DNA from: Hyaloperonospora brassicae
Taxonomy: Eukaryota > Oomycota > Peronosporomycetes > Peronosporales > Peronosporaceae
Assembly: GCA_947650285.1 (NCBI GenBank)
Contig: CANTFL010001429.1
Location: 1 to 64,000 of the forward strand
DNA length: 64,000 nucleotides
Direction: 5' to 3'
A program made the position numbers and the translations under genes. The notes below the pieces were generated by a model, which was not told the origin of the DNA, did no database searches, and saw only the letters and a program-made list of their open reading frames with translations. The first letter of the stretch is position 1; the number at the start of each line of letters is the position of its first letter. Shown here piece by piece: positions 12,190 through 23,004 of the stretch.

Positions 12190-14150
12190 TGACCGACGGA
12201 CAAAAGCGTATTACAACTCATTCTTTTGCCTGTCCCGAAGCTACCGCTGCGTTCCTTTCCCGGGACACCGCTCCAGACCAGGTTGATGACTCTACTGTGA
12301 CATCAGCAATTTCTCCCGCTGATGAGAGAGCAGCTTTGCAGAGGCTATAATGTGGTAAAGCCGCTGGACGGATGAAATCAACAACCCATTTTACCGAGAT
12401 TACGGAGACGCGCTCGGTCTTGTTCTCGCTGCTTTTTCACCAGATGGATCATATGCAGTGTGTCCTTGGCGTCGTTTGGTGAGGCGAATATTCAGTGCTT
12501 AAAGAAATCTCCGGCCTCCGCCTTGCCTCTTGATCATCGCCCGACCGCTCTTTTCAACAGCTACAACAATCTATTTTCCAAAATTATTTCGTTTCGGAAG
12601 CGACCGTTGCAGTAGCATCTTGTCCTGACGGCCCAACTTGGTTCTGTTCCGAAGCGGTCAGCTCACAAAGCTCTTGCCTTTTTCGCGGCAGTACGCAAAG
12701 CTGGAAACGGGGACAGCTATCTGCATGGACCCATTGTTCTGCTTCTTTATCTATCAAAGACGTACGACACGTTGCAACGTCTATATGCACTTCCCGCGCT
12801 GGCATAACTTGTATTTTTGCGTCTCAGTCGTGGCAGCATTACACCGCAACACGACGTGTCGCTTTATCGTCTATTGGTATCACTCTCATCGACGTGACGT
12901 TACTTGTCGAATACGGCAAGAATGTCACCTTGTGCCACTTCTCTTTATTCGGTATTTCTATAAAGTCTATCGAATGCTTCAAGCGCGGGAGGACATTCGG
13001 GGTCTACCTATTACATCTGGCGGGCGGACAACTGAGCTTAAAGTTTCGGGATATGCCGATGAAACTGGTGTCTACCATCGCGTTTGGTCTGTGATGATGC
13101 CGGTTATCGATATTCGCGATGATTGCGCTCACAATTTTGGTCTTCGGATAAATCGGGAGAAATCGATGGTCATCGAGCTGGAACCTCGCGGATCAGCGCA
13201 ACCTGTAAGCAGATGTGGCCTCACTATGCAGGCCCCCAGTGGAGCTTGCAGATATCTTGGTGTTCTACTGGAACAACAGAATGCGGTGACCGATGACTGG
13301 AATAAGTGCATCCGGTCTCTCTGGAGCCGACTTGTCGTACCACGAGAAAATACTCACAAGGTGGAACAACGGGCGCAGCTCGCCAGTGCTATCGCTGTTC
13401 TTCAAAACTCGTTCTTAGCACGGCACTGTTGGCCTCCTCCCGCCGTGGTTGCCAGGCTGCACAGCTTGAATCTGGACTTTGTATGGGGCGTCCGTGATGT
13501 TCAGCGGTCCCGGCCGTGGGGTTCCTTCCGAGATAACTTCCTTACCAATCCAACAGGGAGGTCTAGCAGTGCCTTATATTCGGACGTAATTGATGACTAT
13601 GGCAGCTACAGCAATTGGACGTTGGACAGCTACTCTTTCTTCTCGGACTTACCTATTGGTGGTTACTCGTGTGGATCGAATGGTTCGGTTCCGGCTTACA
13701 TCACGCCTTGCTGGATGGAATTCAAGCATCCTCGATATCGATCGACTTTATGGCAAACCGGGTCCGGCATTGTTGGGATTTATGCGGACCGGAACGCTCT
13801 CCAAGGCGTATCAGGGAAGTCTACTGACGCGCCTTCTCCTTTACATCGAGAGCTGCAGTCACCGATAATGACGACGGTAGTGTCACCATTCATGTTCGGC
13901 GGGTGCTTGATGGTCGACTGCGCGTCGGAATGAGTGCTGAAGTATCGTCGTCGGGGCTATTTGATCCCCGATGGCTTGCCCACGCCACACTCAAGGATAT
14001 GTCGTGGCTGCGAGATTTACGGGGTACGGCTTACACATTGAACGGGGCCGCCTTTGCTATGGGTTTGACTCACATTGGAGAGGCAATGACATGGACGACT
14101 TTGCAGACTGACATTGTCTTGTGCTCTCTCACGCGTGACATGGCGACCTA
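12190..14150 (+). pseudogene. LINE reverse transcriptase remnant
   Basis: Fragments in several frames follow the order of an L1-like reverse transcriptase: a GKAAG motif near 12356, LFNSYNNLFSKIISFR near 12551-12598 (equivalent to the conserved N-x-D-Y-K region), and VVAALHRNTTCRF near 12828. The active-site box is at 13052-13063 and reads YADE instead of YADD, which should abolish catalysis. The longest open frame is 12638-13933 (431 codons), whose C-terminal half has the typical thumb features such as CRYLGVLLEQQN. Confidence 0.75.
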
Positions 14151-14359
14151 GTCTTTGGCGAAGCGACGCCATTTTAGGTCCTTCTGCCTCGCTCTTCTCT
14201 ACAGTTTCCCGTCCCTGGTATATAGGACGCTGAAACTTGGGTCTTTGATTTCGTACTCAACGAAGGTTCACCAATTGCATGACTCGCTTCTCACTAGTGA
14301 AGTTACATCCCTCCATCATTTCGATACAGGCATGAAATGTGAAGTCATCCAGTCTCGTC

Positions 14360-15400
14360 GATGGAGGCGTGCGATATAGCCGCGTCCTCACCCAATGAAA
14401 CTCCGGTACACTTTGGCGCGCATTCGGTGCTCACGCGCGTTGTACACCTGTGGGCTGGACGTCCAAGGAGGCGGCCACGACGAAGGGAACTCAAACAGAT
14501 TATCTCCCGGCGGCGCGGTACCGAAGGAGCTAGACTTCTTGCTGAAAGCTGCAAATATGGACTTTCACGTGATATCGGAAGGTACACCATTGATCACATG
14601 GAGAGAGATCAGACAAATTCGTGCGTCTTTTCCGACCAACCTTCAGACGCTATATCGACTAAAGAATAAACGTTTCCCGCTATGTGATTGAGCGAAGCAA
14701 GATCGGTCGTGCCCCGTTCCTGAGTGCACGGATGCTCGTCCAGCTCTAGTAAGCCATATCTTTTAGACATGCCCTAGCGCGCGTCGACACTGGGGGTTCT
14801 ACTTGATCGGTGGAGATGGCTTGGTACTTTCCCGGAGACTGACTTGCGTGTCTGGGTGTTTGGGATGGACCTCCCGGGGATTCCGCCCTACGCCTGGGAT
14901 GTTATTCTGCAATTTATGAACACAAGCGCTGATTTATCGGAAGCTCAGCCTACGGTCTTCCCGGCAGCTCGATAGATGTGGCGTTTTGTCGTACCAACGA
15001 CACTTCATGCCATCTGTTTCAAGCGCCTCCTCCGCGTGGAAGACTCGTCTATATCACGGGAGGTGCACACGGCCAGTGCCAAGAATATCTTTTGCCGGTC
15101 GGTTCGAAGGTTTTCTTGGTCTACCTACCAGCCCGACATGGGGAATGACGGGCAACTCTTTGCGCATACACTGTCGGCCTCGACTTGTACCCTCCTCTAT
15201 TACGACGAGCCTCCTTCGTTCGAAGTACGGCTTATCGAACGGTGCACCAGAGTGCTATACATCCTCTTTTTCAATGTAAGATCCCGCGGAAAATCAGGTC
15301 GAGGCAAGGCTGGATCTGTTATTGTCCGACTCCACGTTTTGAAGCACGCCGCATGCGTTTTGTGGACATGAACAAGTCTATGGCTCTGCGAGACCACTAA
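14360..15400 (+). pseudogene. LINE region after RT with zf-RVT-like motif
   Basis: After the RT, a frame at 14395-14691 leads into a spaced Cys/His series at about 14640-14820 (CPVPEC..., then H-I-F with a stop, then CPSARRHW), the look of the zinc-binding domain that follows many LINE reverse transcriptases. Stops interrupt it. Further frames to about 15400 are degraded. The region ends where an LTR begins at 15525. Confidence 0.45.
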
Positions 15401-15524
15401 CAATATCGCTGAGTACGGGGAGGGCTCGTACACGGTCTTCGGCAAGCAAAGACAATTGACTGCTCACCCCTGCATGTCATTGGAGACAGTGCGATTGTGC
15501 TTTCGCTACTCCGAACACGACATC

Positions 15525-15966
15525 TGTAACGGGGCACCGACAATTACGTACTGGTCTGGCAGTACGGAGTTAACTTTCACTGACAACAGTGAAGGTTAGT
15601 GCCTTGCTGTGTATTACACTAATACAAAGAAAGGTAAGCGACTAAGTTAAAGACTCTGGTTGTAGGAAAAAGTAAGGCTGTTATCTAATGCGATTGAGTC
15701 CTACAACTATTGTTTCTCTGTTTGGCCTGACTCAATTATGCATTTATAACTAAATGTATGATCCCGTCTACTCACCACCCATCGCGCGCGTCTAGCAGCG
15801 ATTGGTGGGTTGATATAGTCACAATATCAACCAATGAGTAGACCCTTCGGTCATCCCAACAAGATCACTGCGCTTCGTGATATTGTTAATGGAACATTAA
15901 ACGTAATACTCTTTATTGCCATTTTATTCTTAATGACAGTTTCATGTAACGGGCTACCCCGTTACA
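15525..15966 (+). mobile_element. LTR with TGTAACGGG/CCCGTTACA ends
   Basis: The segment starts TGTAACGGGG (15525) and ends CCCCGTTACA (15966), a perfect terminal inverted pair of the kind seen on oomycete LTR elements, 442 bp apart. Internal inverted repeats (for example around gtctactca...tgagtagac, about 15765-15843) lie inside. It sits within the LINE, between the zinc-finger and RNase H parts. Confidence 0.7.
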
Positions 15967-16970
15967 ACACCGTCCACGCAAGCAGCACTTGGTGCGGTTA
16001 TTAACAGAGGCAAGAGCCATGGCTAACGATATCGATGGCTCGAGCTGAGGACATCATTATCGCACCTACAACAAAATGGCGGATTGACTGGCAAATATCG
16101 GTTTGAACACAGGAGCTTCGGTTCAAGCGCACGCTACTTGTGCACCAAGTCTGGTCCATGAAGCTATTATCGTCCTTGGTTCTGATGTCAATCATTGGTC
16201 GGAGACCTCTCAGACCGACCAATGCGTCATACAGGGCCCCGTACGGACAACGAGGAACCTGATCATCTCGAGACAGGAGGCTGCGCGCAGGCACTCTGCT
16301 GTATGCGACACCTAGTGGTACCTAGTTAATAACGTAGCGGTCGCCACGGTAAATTTGTTGCCGGGTGACAGGATGTAGCAGGTCGTACGCGTACCTAAGA
16401 ACACCTCACCTTGTCACTCACTCACCACGAGCAACAACGTTTGGCTTGGAATACCTCAAACCCACGCTTACCCTATTAAATTTTCTGAGCAAGCCTTGTA
16501 GCACAACTTAAGCGCGTATATTGTCGATCGTCATCATACCGTAATATACCTTGATTACAAAACATTACACTCGACGGTGTCGATACAGAGACGACTCTCT
16601 GGGCAACCTCACTTTACAAGCGAAGTCGCTGCTTCCGCTTCATGTCAGGTAGGGCCATATGGCCCTACGTGACATTACATGGAGACTACGTCTAACTACG
16701 ATATACGTGCGGCATGTCACGTCGTTTACCAGGAATTTTGAGACTTAATGTCGGACGAAGTCGTTGGAATATGCTTGATGAGACGAGGCGCAAGTGTTAT
16801 GCGAAACAGGAGATTCGAGGCAGTTCATCAGGTCGTTAGGTGGACGTGTGTCTAGGAAGCTGTGAAGTTCCGTTAGTTGAAATAGCTCTGTGGACAGAGT
16901 GCTAATGGTTGATATATACTGAAGTCTTTAATTTACCTAAAGGCGCTGAGGTGTTAGGAACGGTGTTTCA
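15967..16970 (+). mobile_element. Leader and gag-like remnant of an LTR element
   Basis: About 40 bases after the LTR is gcggttattaacagaggc, a damaged match to an initiator-Met-tRNA primer binding site (tggtatcagagc type), followed by a candidate start ATGGCTAACGATATC at 16019. A stop follows soon. The rest to about 16970 shows no clear pol motif. No second LTR was found before LINE RNase H resumes at about 16980, so the element is deleted at its 3' side. Confidence 0.45.
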
Positions 16971-16976
16971 ATCGAC

Positions 16977-17590
16977 GTGACGAGTCTCTTTCCTCTCGCG
17001 GAGGCCAGCCCCAATTTGCTCTTCTTTAATGGCAGGTACATAGGCAATCCTGACCCGGAAGATGCTGGCGCTGTTATTCATGTGTGTCCTGCGACGCCTG
17101 CCTCGGTCAGGATTCGTTGGATGTGCAGCATGTCGCAGTCGGCTCGGAACACAACAAACAGTACAGCCTAATACAAAGCTCTATTTTTTGGCCTTAAAAA
17201 AGCGCATGATTGCCCTCTCCCACATAGCCACGTGTTAGTCGACATTGAACTCATACTGGGGCAGCTCTGAGGACGGAGACCCCAAAAGACGCCACGGATC
17301 TCAGTCCTCTACAGGCAATATCGCCTACCGGATAACTGCTGGGTGTGACCACGTGGACTCATCACCTTCGACAATATAATCGGATCGCGGACGCCCTGGC
17401 GAATGTCGCAATGGACTCTGGGCGCAGATTCCAGATTCTTGGACCTGAGGTGGCCATGTCACCACCTCTTTGGGATGCCGTTACGAATCAAATTAGTAAC
17501 GACCTAGGACACTGGCATGATACGCTCTGGACCACGGCTGAGCAGACCACTAGACAAGGTGCTTTCCCTGGGCGGCAACTCTAATTTGCA
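16977..17590 (+). pseudogene. LINE RNase H domain remnant
   Basis: FFNGRYIGNPDPEDAGAV (about 17019-17072) matches the RNase H opening motif, with the first catalytic Asp replaced by Asn. It is followed by TTNSTA-x-YKALFFGLKKAH, SHVLVDIELILGQL and, after a frame change, THHLRQYNRIADALANVAMD at about 17348-17410, the closing H...R..N..AD.LA motif. The lost Asp and the frameshifts show it is inactive. Confidence 0.7.
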
Positions 17591-17889
17591 TTTGCTAACA
17601 CCATTGGTAGTTAGCACCGCAGCAGTGGATGTGTAGGCCTCAACCGGACAGGCATTTTCAGGTCGTCAGTTACTGTAAATGACTGTAATGTAACACAAAA
17701 AATCGTCGCCATATGACACGGCTTATCTGGCAAACCACATGCTGGCGGGACGGTGACTTACTGACGATTTGGTTCGCGATACCGTTTTTACCGGCAGTTA
17801 CGTGGGAGATATCGACCATTTCTGAACGATGTACCGTAGCCCACGTATTGGTGAACAGACAACCCATGGCTCTGCGATGGCACCGGTCA

Positions 17890-19180
17890 TCAGATGACGT
17901 GCACGAAGTACGATCGCCTCCGGCCGTGCTCACTGGAAGACCCTGCCATTGAGCGAACCGGTCCGACAACATACGTGTGTCATGTCCCCTTGGTTGATGG
18001 GGCGGACAGACACCACACAGACCGCAAAGGGCGTCGGGCGTCGGGCGTTAGCGATTCTATTGGGGAGTCCTCCGTTGGCTACAGGACGGAAATGTACAGG
18101 TTCTCCCCACTATCGATTTACGCCACCCCCCCACCCCCCGATCTACGGCTATCTTACATCTGGGACTGCTTGAACCAGGTGCTGTACTAGGCATAGGAGA
18201 TACCGAGCCGGGTACTCCATCAAGGGAAATTGTGCTGCAGCAGGAGTGCAACGAGATTTATTGGCCAGTTGACGACTCAAATCAACTCCACCGGCGTATG
18301 GGCATGATAAAGATGCCCTCCAGCGCGCTCAACGGGCTCACGGCCATATCATCGAGGCACATCGATTAATTCACTGCTATCTGTGGGATGCACCAGCGAA
18401 CATAGCGAATCGACGCGTCCTGAGGCACATTAAACGCCTGCCGTATTGCAAGGCAAAAGTAAGGATTGGCACGGCGTTAACAGGTCGACTCTAGAAGTTA
18501 CAAACATGCGCGGACCGGGAGGATTGGCACTCTGCGGCGGTTCTTTACCAAATCCCGAAACAGCTATGGGGTCATCGGAATGCGATAACGTAGTACCAAG
18601 TGTGGGTCTTTTATCGTATGGTCCTCCAACAGCTCAATATATTTTCCCCCAGTAGAATATCTAATAACAGCTGGAGGAGGCTCTTTGTCTGTGGCGGTCA
18701 CAAAGAGACACTCGAGCACATTTTCTAGACATGTCCGGGTCCCAAGGATGCTGGAAGGCGGCACTGACCTCATGGCTTGGGTCCGACATACGACCGGGAG
18801 ATGTGGGCCAATATGCGAGGCTCTGCATGGCACGAACACCGCCGCCATTGTCTCCGACACTGCAATATCGGCTGCAGCACGCATTTGGGAATGATGTGGA
18901 GGCGTTTGTTGTTCAGTGAAAGCGCATCTGGTGGATCCTGTGCTCCATCTGTATCTCGACTCTATGGATACAGCGAAATACGGTTGTTCACGAGCGGCAA
19001 TAGCTTTTGGCTCCGGGGGAGTGTCCAAGAGGTTTGCTGTAATGGCCTTCGGCAATTACGAGCGTTATCGGCCAGAGCGCCGAGCTCAACATTCAAGGGC
19101 GCAAGGCATCCGTCTGTGGCAGTGCATCGAGCTGCTCGACACCAGCACTGCGCCTTCTAGACATCACATCATGTGGTGAG
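17890..19180 (+). pseudogene. LINE C-terminal region with second Cys/His cluster
   Basis: Plus-strand fragments continue after RNase H. One around 18395-18470 reads ANIANRRVLRHIKRLPYC. Another around 18680-18760 has CGGHKETLEHIF followed by a stop and CPGPKDA, again resembling the zinc-binding domain of LINE reverse transcriptases. Having such a cluster on both sides of RNase H is unusual and could mean two LINE copies are fused here. Every frame is broken. Confidence 0.45.
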
Positions 19181-19640
19181 CCACGTACGTGCACCGAATC
19201 ATCCGACCCCGACGTTGCTAATCTGGCTTAGGACATTCCAGAAGTCTTGTACACATTCGAACCGTGTAATAAACCGTATCTCTCTCCTTCTCTCTCTCTC
19301 TCTTTCTCTCTTGCTTTCAACCATCTGATCAACATGAGGTGGCCTTGAGGACGACTGCTTTGCTGATACAAGCGAGCGTATGAATCCCTCGTTCGCCCAC
19401 GACATATCTGCTCTCAGCTTATAAGTAGCAGGTACGACGTACATGCTTTCGAGCTATCCAATCTATCGCCTGTCGCTCGAGTTTTGCTCTCTTGTCTAAA
19501 GGTCTCGCAATGTGTACCCTAAGCTCCATATGTCGTGTAGCTGCTACGTGGCGGTCTCAAGCTCGGTGAGCTGATTCACGGTATGTTGAACGAGCTTGAG
19601 ACCGCAATGGACGACATCTCTCGACGGGCAAGCGACATCT
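19180..19640 (+). repeat. Lyase-flanking repeat, copy c
   Basis: Same family and orientation as 4130-4700, containing the gagaccgcaa word (reverse complement form ggtctcaagctcggtgagct near 19553) and a copy of the block ending cagacgaagtcagtgag at 19637-19653. The latter also appears, inverted, at about 56395-56420. It lies directly before the PL-B upstream region. Confidence 0.6.
19279..19312 (+). repeat. CT microsatellite
   Basis: A (CT)n-dominated run with occasional TT interruptions. It coincides with the pyrimidine run found in the other copies of the lyase-flanking repeat, so it is probably an expansion of that track. Confidence 0.8.
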
Positions 19641-19849
19641 TACAAGCAGACGAAGTCAGTGAGCAATTGTGAGGTACCCAGACGAAGGTACCTTCGGACA
19701 GGAAGAGAGGGAGAGGGATTTGGGCTGTCCCACGGGCACGTTTTACTGATCCAAGATGAAGCTGTATGGAAACATGCTTCAGGCTTGTGCGAAAACGAGA
19801 TTGCTCGCCTCCTCGATGGCTAATCAATCCTGTCTGGCTCAAAATATCG

Positions 19850-20615
19850 GGCGTCAACGAGAAAAGGTGGGGGGGTACTTCGTAAAGGGTGCGTGTGACC
19901 GTCGACTTTGATCAGGGTGCATGTAGAAAGCAAGGGTCGGAAGGCCGACCATTCAACACTATGGACAACTCTGTATGGACCACCTTCAAGCGTGGCATGC
20001 AGCTCCAATACTAGACGGGAACGGCCAGTAAGTACTCCTACCTTCGAGGCAAGTATTCGTCAGGCGGGCGAGACATGCGGTCGTGAACGGTTGGCAGCTC
20101 GACGACGGACGTGGACGAGAGCAGGAACGACTTTGGGCCTTAATGACGGCTGTCTCGTACAACAATTCGTCGACGAGAGCCCCACGCCTCGAAACGCCCC
20201 GTTCCAGTCGCACGCTGCGGTGCCTTCTGTGGCATAGCGCAGCGGAGACAATGCGTCGCCACCCATTCGGGCTTCACTATGGGACACTTCCTGTCCAGGG
20301 TACGGGGGCCCGTCGAGAAGATACTTTTGCTATGCGAAAACGATAGGCCTGGTCGGCATAGTGAAATATTGCGTCGGTAAACTGTGTCGCCGACATTTCG
20401 CTTACTGAAGCCGTTTACGGGTACATTGGATACACGCCGTCTACGGGCGCATCGGATACAAGCCGTCTACGGGCACACTGGATACATGCCGTCTACGGGC
20501 GCATTAGATAGACGCCGTCGGACTCCGGAGAATGTGAGTGAGTGCATAAAGCAATTGGAGCCGCACCCGACAAGCGTCTTCATCACATCACAAGGCATCA
20601 ACTCGCGACGGCGCC
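19850..20615 (+). promoter_or_regulatory. PL-B upstream region, shared with PL-D
   Basis: 19905-20145 aligns with 57635-57870, and 20218-20615 aligns with 59775-60090, both in the same orientation and in the same order before PL-D. Shared landmarks are cctgtggcatagcgcagcgg-like sequence, a cacttcctgtccaggg block, a cgataggcct block, gtgtcgccgac, and the 5' leader catcacatcacaaggcatc just before the ATG. In PL-D a 1.9-kb transposon splits the two blocks. Conservation suggests a common lyase promoter, different from that of PL-A and PL-C. Confidence 0.55.
20410..20520 (+). repeat. 26-bp tandem repeat (4+ copies) in PL-B promoter
   Basis: Four 26-bp units at 20410-20435, 20436-20461, 20462-20487 and 20488-20513, each starting gccgt(t/c)tacggg, plus a partial fifth (20514-20520). 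Units differ at 3-6 positions. PL-D has a single, divergent 23-bp unit at the same place (59967-59989), so the array is an expansion specific to PL-B. It ends about 95 bases before the start codon. Confidence 0.9.
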
Positions 20616-22712
20616 ATGGTCTCAGTTCGCGCGGCAATGCTTGCTTCCGCGATGCTGCTCGTCGGCGCGACGCTCAGCGGGACTTCAGCTCAAGACTCCC
20701 ATAGTTACATGTTTCGCGACGATACTGGCGGCCGAAAGTCTTCGGACACTCCAAGTTGGGAAAGTGACATCGATGGCGAAGGCAACGGCGGCGGTGGTGG
20801 CAAAGAGGGGTTTAGTGATCTCGAAACCAGAGCAGCATCAACTGGTGGACGGGGCAGCAAACCGTCTACCGGCGGAGGAAAAGTGCCCGATGGGACGTGG
20901 CCCAAGAGCACTGGTTTGGTTCGGCTCAAGGCACCGCAAGTCATCAAGGCTGGCGAGGACTTTGATGGAAAGATGCGGACATTCGAGCGATCGGATATCA
21001 CGTGCCAAGGACAGAACGAGAGAATGTCGGACACCGCTGTTTTCCTTGTCGAAGCTGGTGGCACGCTCCGAAATGCCATCATCGGCAAGGACCAAATGGA
21101 GGGTGTTCATTGCGATGAACATGACTGCGTGATTGACAACGTTTGGTGGGATGACGTCTGCGAGGATGCGCTCACTATTCAGAATGGCACCGCATCCAGT
21201 GTTTCGACGGTCATCGGTGGCGGCGCTCGCCTGGCCGAAGACAAGGTTGTCCAGCACAACGGCGTCGGTACTGTCAAGATCGACGGTTTTTACGGAGAAG
21301 ACATTGGCAAGCTCTACCGCTCGTGTGGCAATTGTGGTAATAGGATGCGGAAGGTGGAGGTCTCGAATGTGTACGTCGTGGATCTGCGGAAAGCCCTCGT
21401 GACGGTGAACGAGAACTACAAGGACGAGGCCACGCTGAGCAACATTTGGGTCACGTCTAAGAAGAAGAAAGTGAAGGTCTGCCAGTGGTCGCAGGGCACC
21501 ACCGCCGGCCGTGAGCCTAAGATGTTGGGCGATGGGCCGTCGCCCCCGCTCTGTCAGTACACAATGAGCGATGTGCACATCAACAAAGGCGCACCTTCAG
21601 GTGGAAGCTCGGAACCGAGGAAAGGCTCGTCACCGTTTGCATTCTTGGGTGGTGACAGTGTTGAGCAAGAAGCTGGCGTCGTGTCCCCAGGTGGCGGCGA
21701 CGACGGCACGAACGGTGGAGAGGACGAAACTGCTGACGAGGGGGGTGATGTCGTTGACCAAAGATACAGCAATGACATATATGGCGGTGATGACAAACAT
21801 GGAGGTAAGGACGACAATGGCGGCGGTGACAATGGCGGCGGTGGTGGCAAAGAGGGGTTTAGTGATCTCGAAACCAGAGCAGCATCAACTGGTGGACGGG
21901 GCAGCAAACCGTCCACCGGCGGAGGAAAAGTGCCCGATGGGACGTGGCCCAAGAGCACTGGTTTGGTTCGGCTCAAGGCACCGCAAGTCATCAAGGCTGG
22001 CGAGGACTTTGATGGAAAGATGCGGACATTCGAGCGATCGGATATCACGTGCCAAGGACAGAACGAGAGAATGTCGGACACCGCTGTTTTCCTTGTCGAA
22101 GCTGGTGGCACGCTCCGAAATGCCATCATCGGCAAGGACCAAATGGAGGGTGTTCATTGCGATGAACATGACTGCGTGATTGACAACGTTTGGTGGGATG
22201 ACGTCTGCGAGGATGCGCTCACTATTCAAAATGGCACCGCGTCCAGTGTTTCGACGGTCATTGGTGGCGGCGCTCGGCTGGCCGAAGACAAGGTTGTCCA
22301 GCACAACGGCGTCGGTACTGTCAAGATCGACGGTTTTTACGGAGAAGACATTGGCAAGCTCTACCGCTCGTGTGGCAATTGTGGTAATAGGATGCGGATG
22401 GTGGAGGTCTCGAATGTGTACGTCGTGGATCTGCAGAAAGCCCTCGTGACGGTGAACGAGAACTACAAGGACGAGGCCACGCTGAGCAACATTTGGGTCA
22501 CGTCTAAGAAGAAGAAAGTGAAGGTCTGCCAGTGGTCGCAGGGCACCACCGCCGGCCGTGAGCCTAAGATGTTGGGCGATGGGCCGTCGCCCCCGCTCTG
22601 TCAGTACACGAAGAGCGACGTGCACATCAACAAAGGCGCACCTTCAGGTGGAAGCTCGAGAGCGAGGAAAGGCTCATCACTGTCTGCGCCCTCGGGTGGT
22701 TTTAGTGTTTAG
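20616..22712 (+). CDS. PL-B: secreted pectate lyase with two tandem PL3 domains
   Basis: The 698-residue product would cleave de-esterified pectate in plant cell walls by beta-elimination, outside the cell. Residues 1-25 are a signal peptide (MVSVRAAMLASAMLLVGATL..., cleavage near TSA/QD). An acidic leader and Gly-rich stretch precede PL3 domain 1 (about 89-320) and domain 2 (about 438-669), joined by a Gly/Asp/Lys linker. Each domain has the PL3 hallmarks: VWWDDVCEDALT (Ca2+-binding acidic residues, here D180, E183, D184), GGGARLAEDK (K210) and GKLYRSCGNC (K232, R235), the Lys and Arg matching the catalytic residues of the PL3 enzyme of Bacillus KSM-P15. The repeat offset is 1047 bp and the two copies are nearly identical in DNA. 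The start was chosen because it opens the signal peptide shared by all four loci. The stop at 22710-22712 replaces a Glu codon found in PL-C and PL-D, so the C-terminal tail is shortened. No intron is apparent. Confidence 0.93.
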   Translation: MVSVRAAMLASAMLLVGATLSGTSAQDSHSYMFRDDTGGRKSSDTPSWESDIDGEGNGGGGGKEGFSDLETRAASTGGRGSKPSTGGGKVPDGTWPKSTGLVRLKAPQVIKAGEDFDGKMRTFERSDITCQGQNERMSDTAVFLVEAGGTLRNAIIGKDQMEGVHCDEHDCVIDNVWWDDVCEDALTIQNGTASSVSTVIGGGARLAEDKVVQHNGVGTVKIDGFYGEDIGKLYRSCGNCGNRMRKVEVSNVYVVDLRKALVTVNENYKDEATLSNIWVTSKKKKVKVCQWSQGTTAGREPKMLGDGPSPPLCQYTMSDVHINKGAPSGGSSEPRKGSSPFAFLGGDSVEQEAGVVSPGGGDDGTNGGEDETADEGGDVVDQRYSNDIYGGDDKHGGKDDNGGGDNGGGGGKEGFSDLETRAASTGGRGSKPSTGGGKVPDGTWPKSTGLVRLKAPQVIKAGEDFDGKMRTFERSDITCQGQNERMSDTAVFLVEAGGTLRNAIIGKDQMEGVHCDEHDCVIDNVWWDDVCEDALTIQNGTASSVSTVIGGGARLAEDKVVQHNGVGTVKIDGFYGEDIGKLYRSCGNCGNRMRMVEVSNVYVVDLQKALVTVNENYKDEATLSNIWVTSKKKKVKVCQWSQGTTAGREPKMLGDGPSPPLCQYTKSDVHINKGAPSGGSSRARKGSSLSAPSGGFSV

Positions 22713-23004
22713 CAAGAAACTGGTACTGATGACAAAAGTGGTGGCCACGGCGGAGTAAACAAGAGCAAGGGGGAGACGATGATGGCAAAGACAAGGAAGG
22801 GGGTGGTACCAAGAACGAGGATAAGGAGGATGATGGGGATGGCAAGAAGGACAAGAAAGAGAGCGAGGAGGAGGTCGCCGGTGAAGCTGCGAATTAAGGC
22901 GGCACAGGAGATGGCTATTCTCTCGTAGATGAGACCGACCATTTCACGAAGGACTCGCCACCTGCGTCAGCATCGAAGTACAGTATCCGCCGCAGGAGGA
23001 ACTA
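22713..23004 (+). pseudogene. Untranslated remnant of the PL-B C-terminal tail
   Basis: After the PL-B stop the sequence still aligns with the C-terminal tails of PL-C and PL-D: a Lys/Glu/Asp/Gly-rich stretch with frameshifts, then from 22868 in-frame EEVAGEA, a second stop, and TDHFTKDSPPASASK followed by IRRRRN and the ancestral stop at 23002-23004. The tail has therefore been lost from the protein recently enough to remain readable. Confidence 0.75.

Larger units (their letters stand above)
7000..19190 (+). mobile_element. Decayed L1-like LINE (ORF1-EN-RT-RNase H)
   Basis: A long plus-strand series of frameshifted fragments gives, in order, an ORF1-like region (7122-10450), an apurinic endonuclease (10780-11520), a reverse transcriptase (12190-14150), a zinc-finger tail (14640-14820), RNase H (16990-17590) and a C-terminal region (17890-19180). 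The order matches L1-like LINEs with RNase H. An LTR fragment (15525-16970) interrupts it. Stops and frameshifts throughout show it is dead. The 5' edge is approximate and no clear poly-A tail was seen at the 3' edge. At over 10 kb without the insert it is long, so more than one LINE copy may be joined here. Confidence 0.75.

Noticed and set aside
20838..22625. 246-codon minus-strand frames antisense to each PL3 domain, and plus-strand alternative frames
   Set aside because: They repeat exactly where the lyase domains repeat and have no signal or motif of their own; their openness follows from the lyase codon usage.
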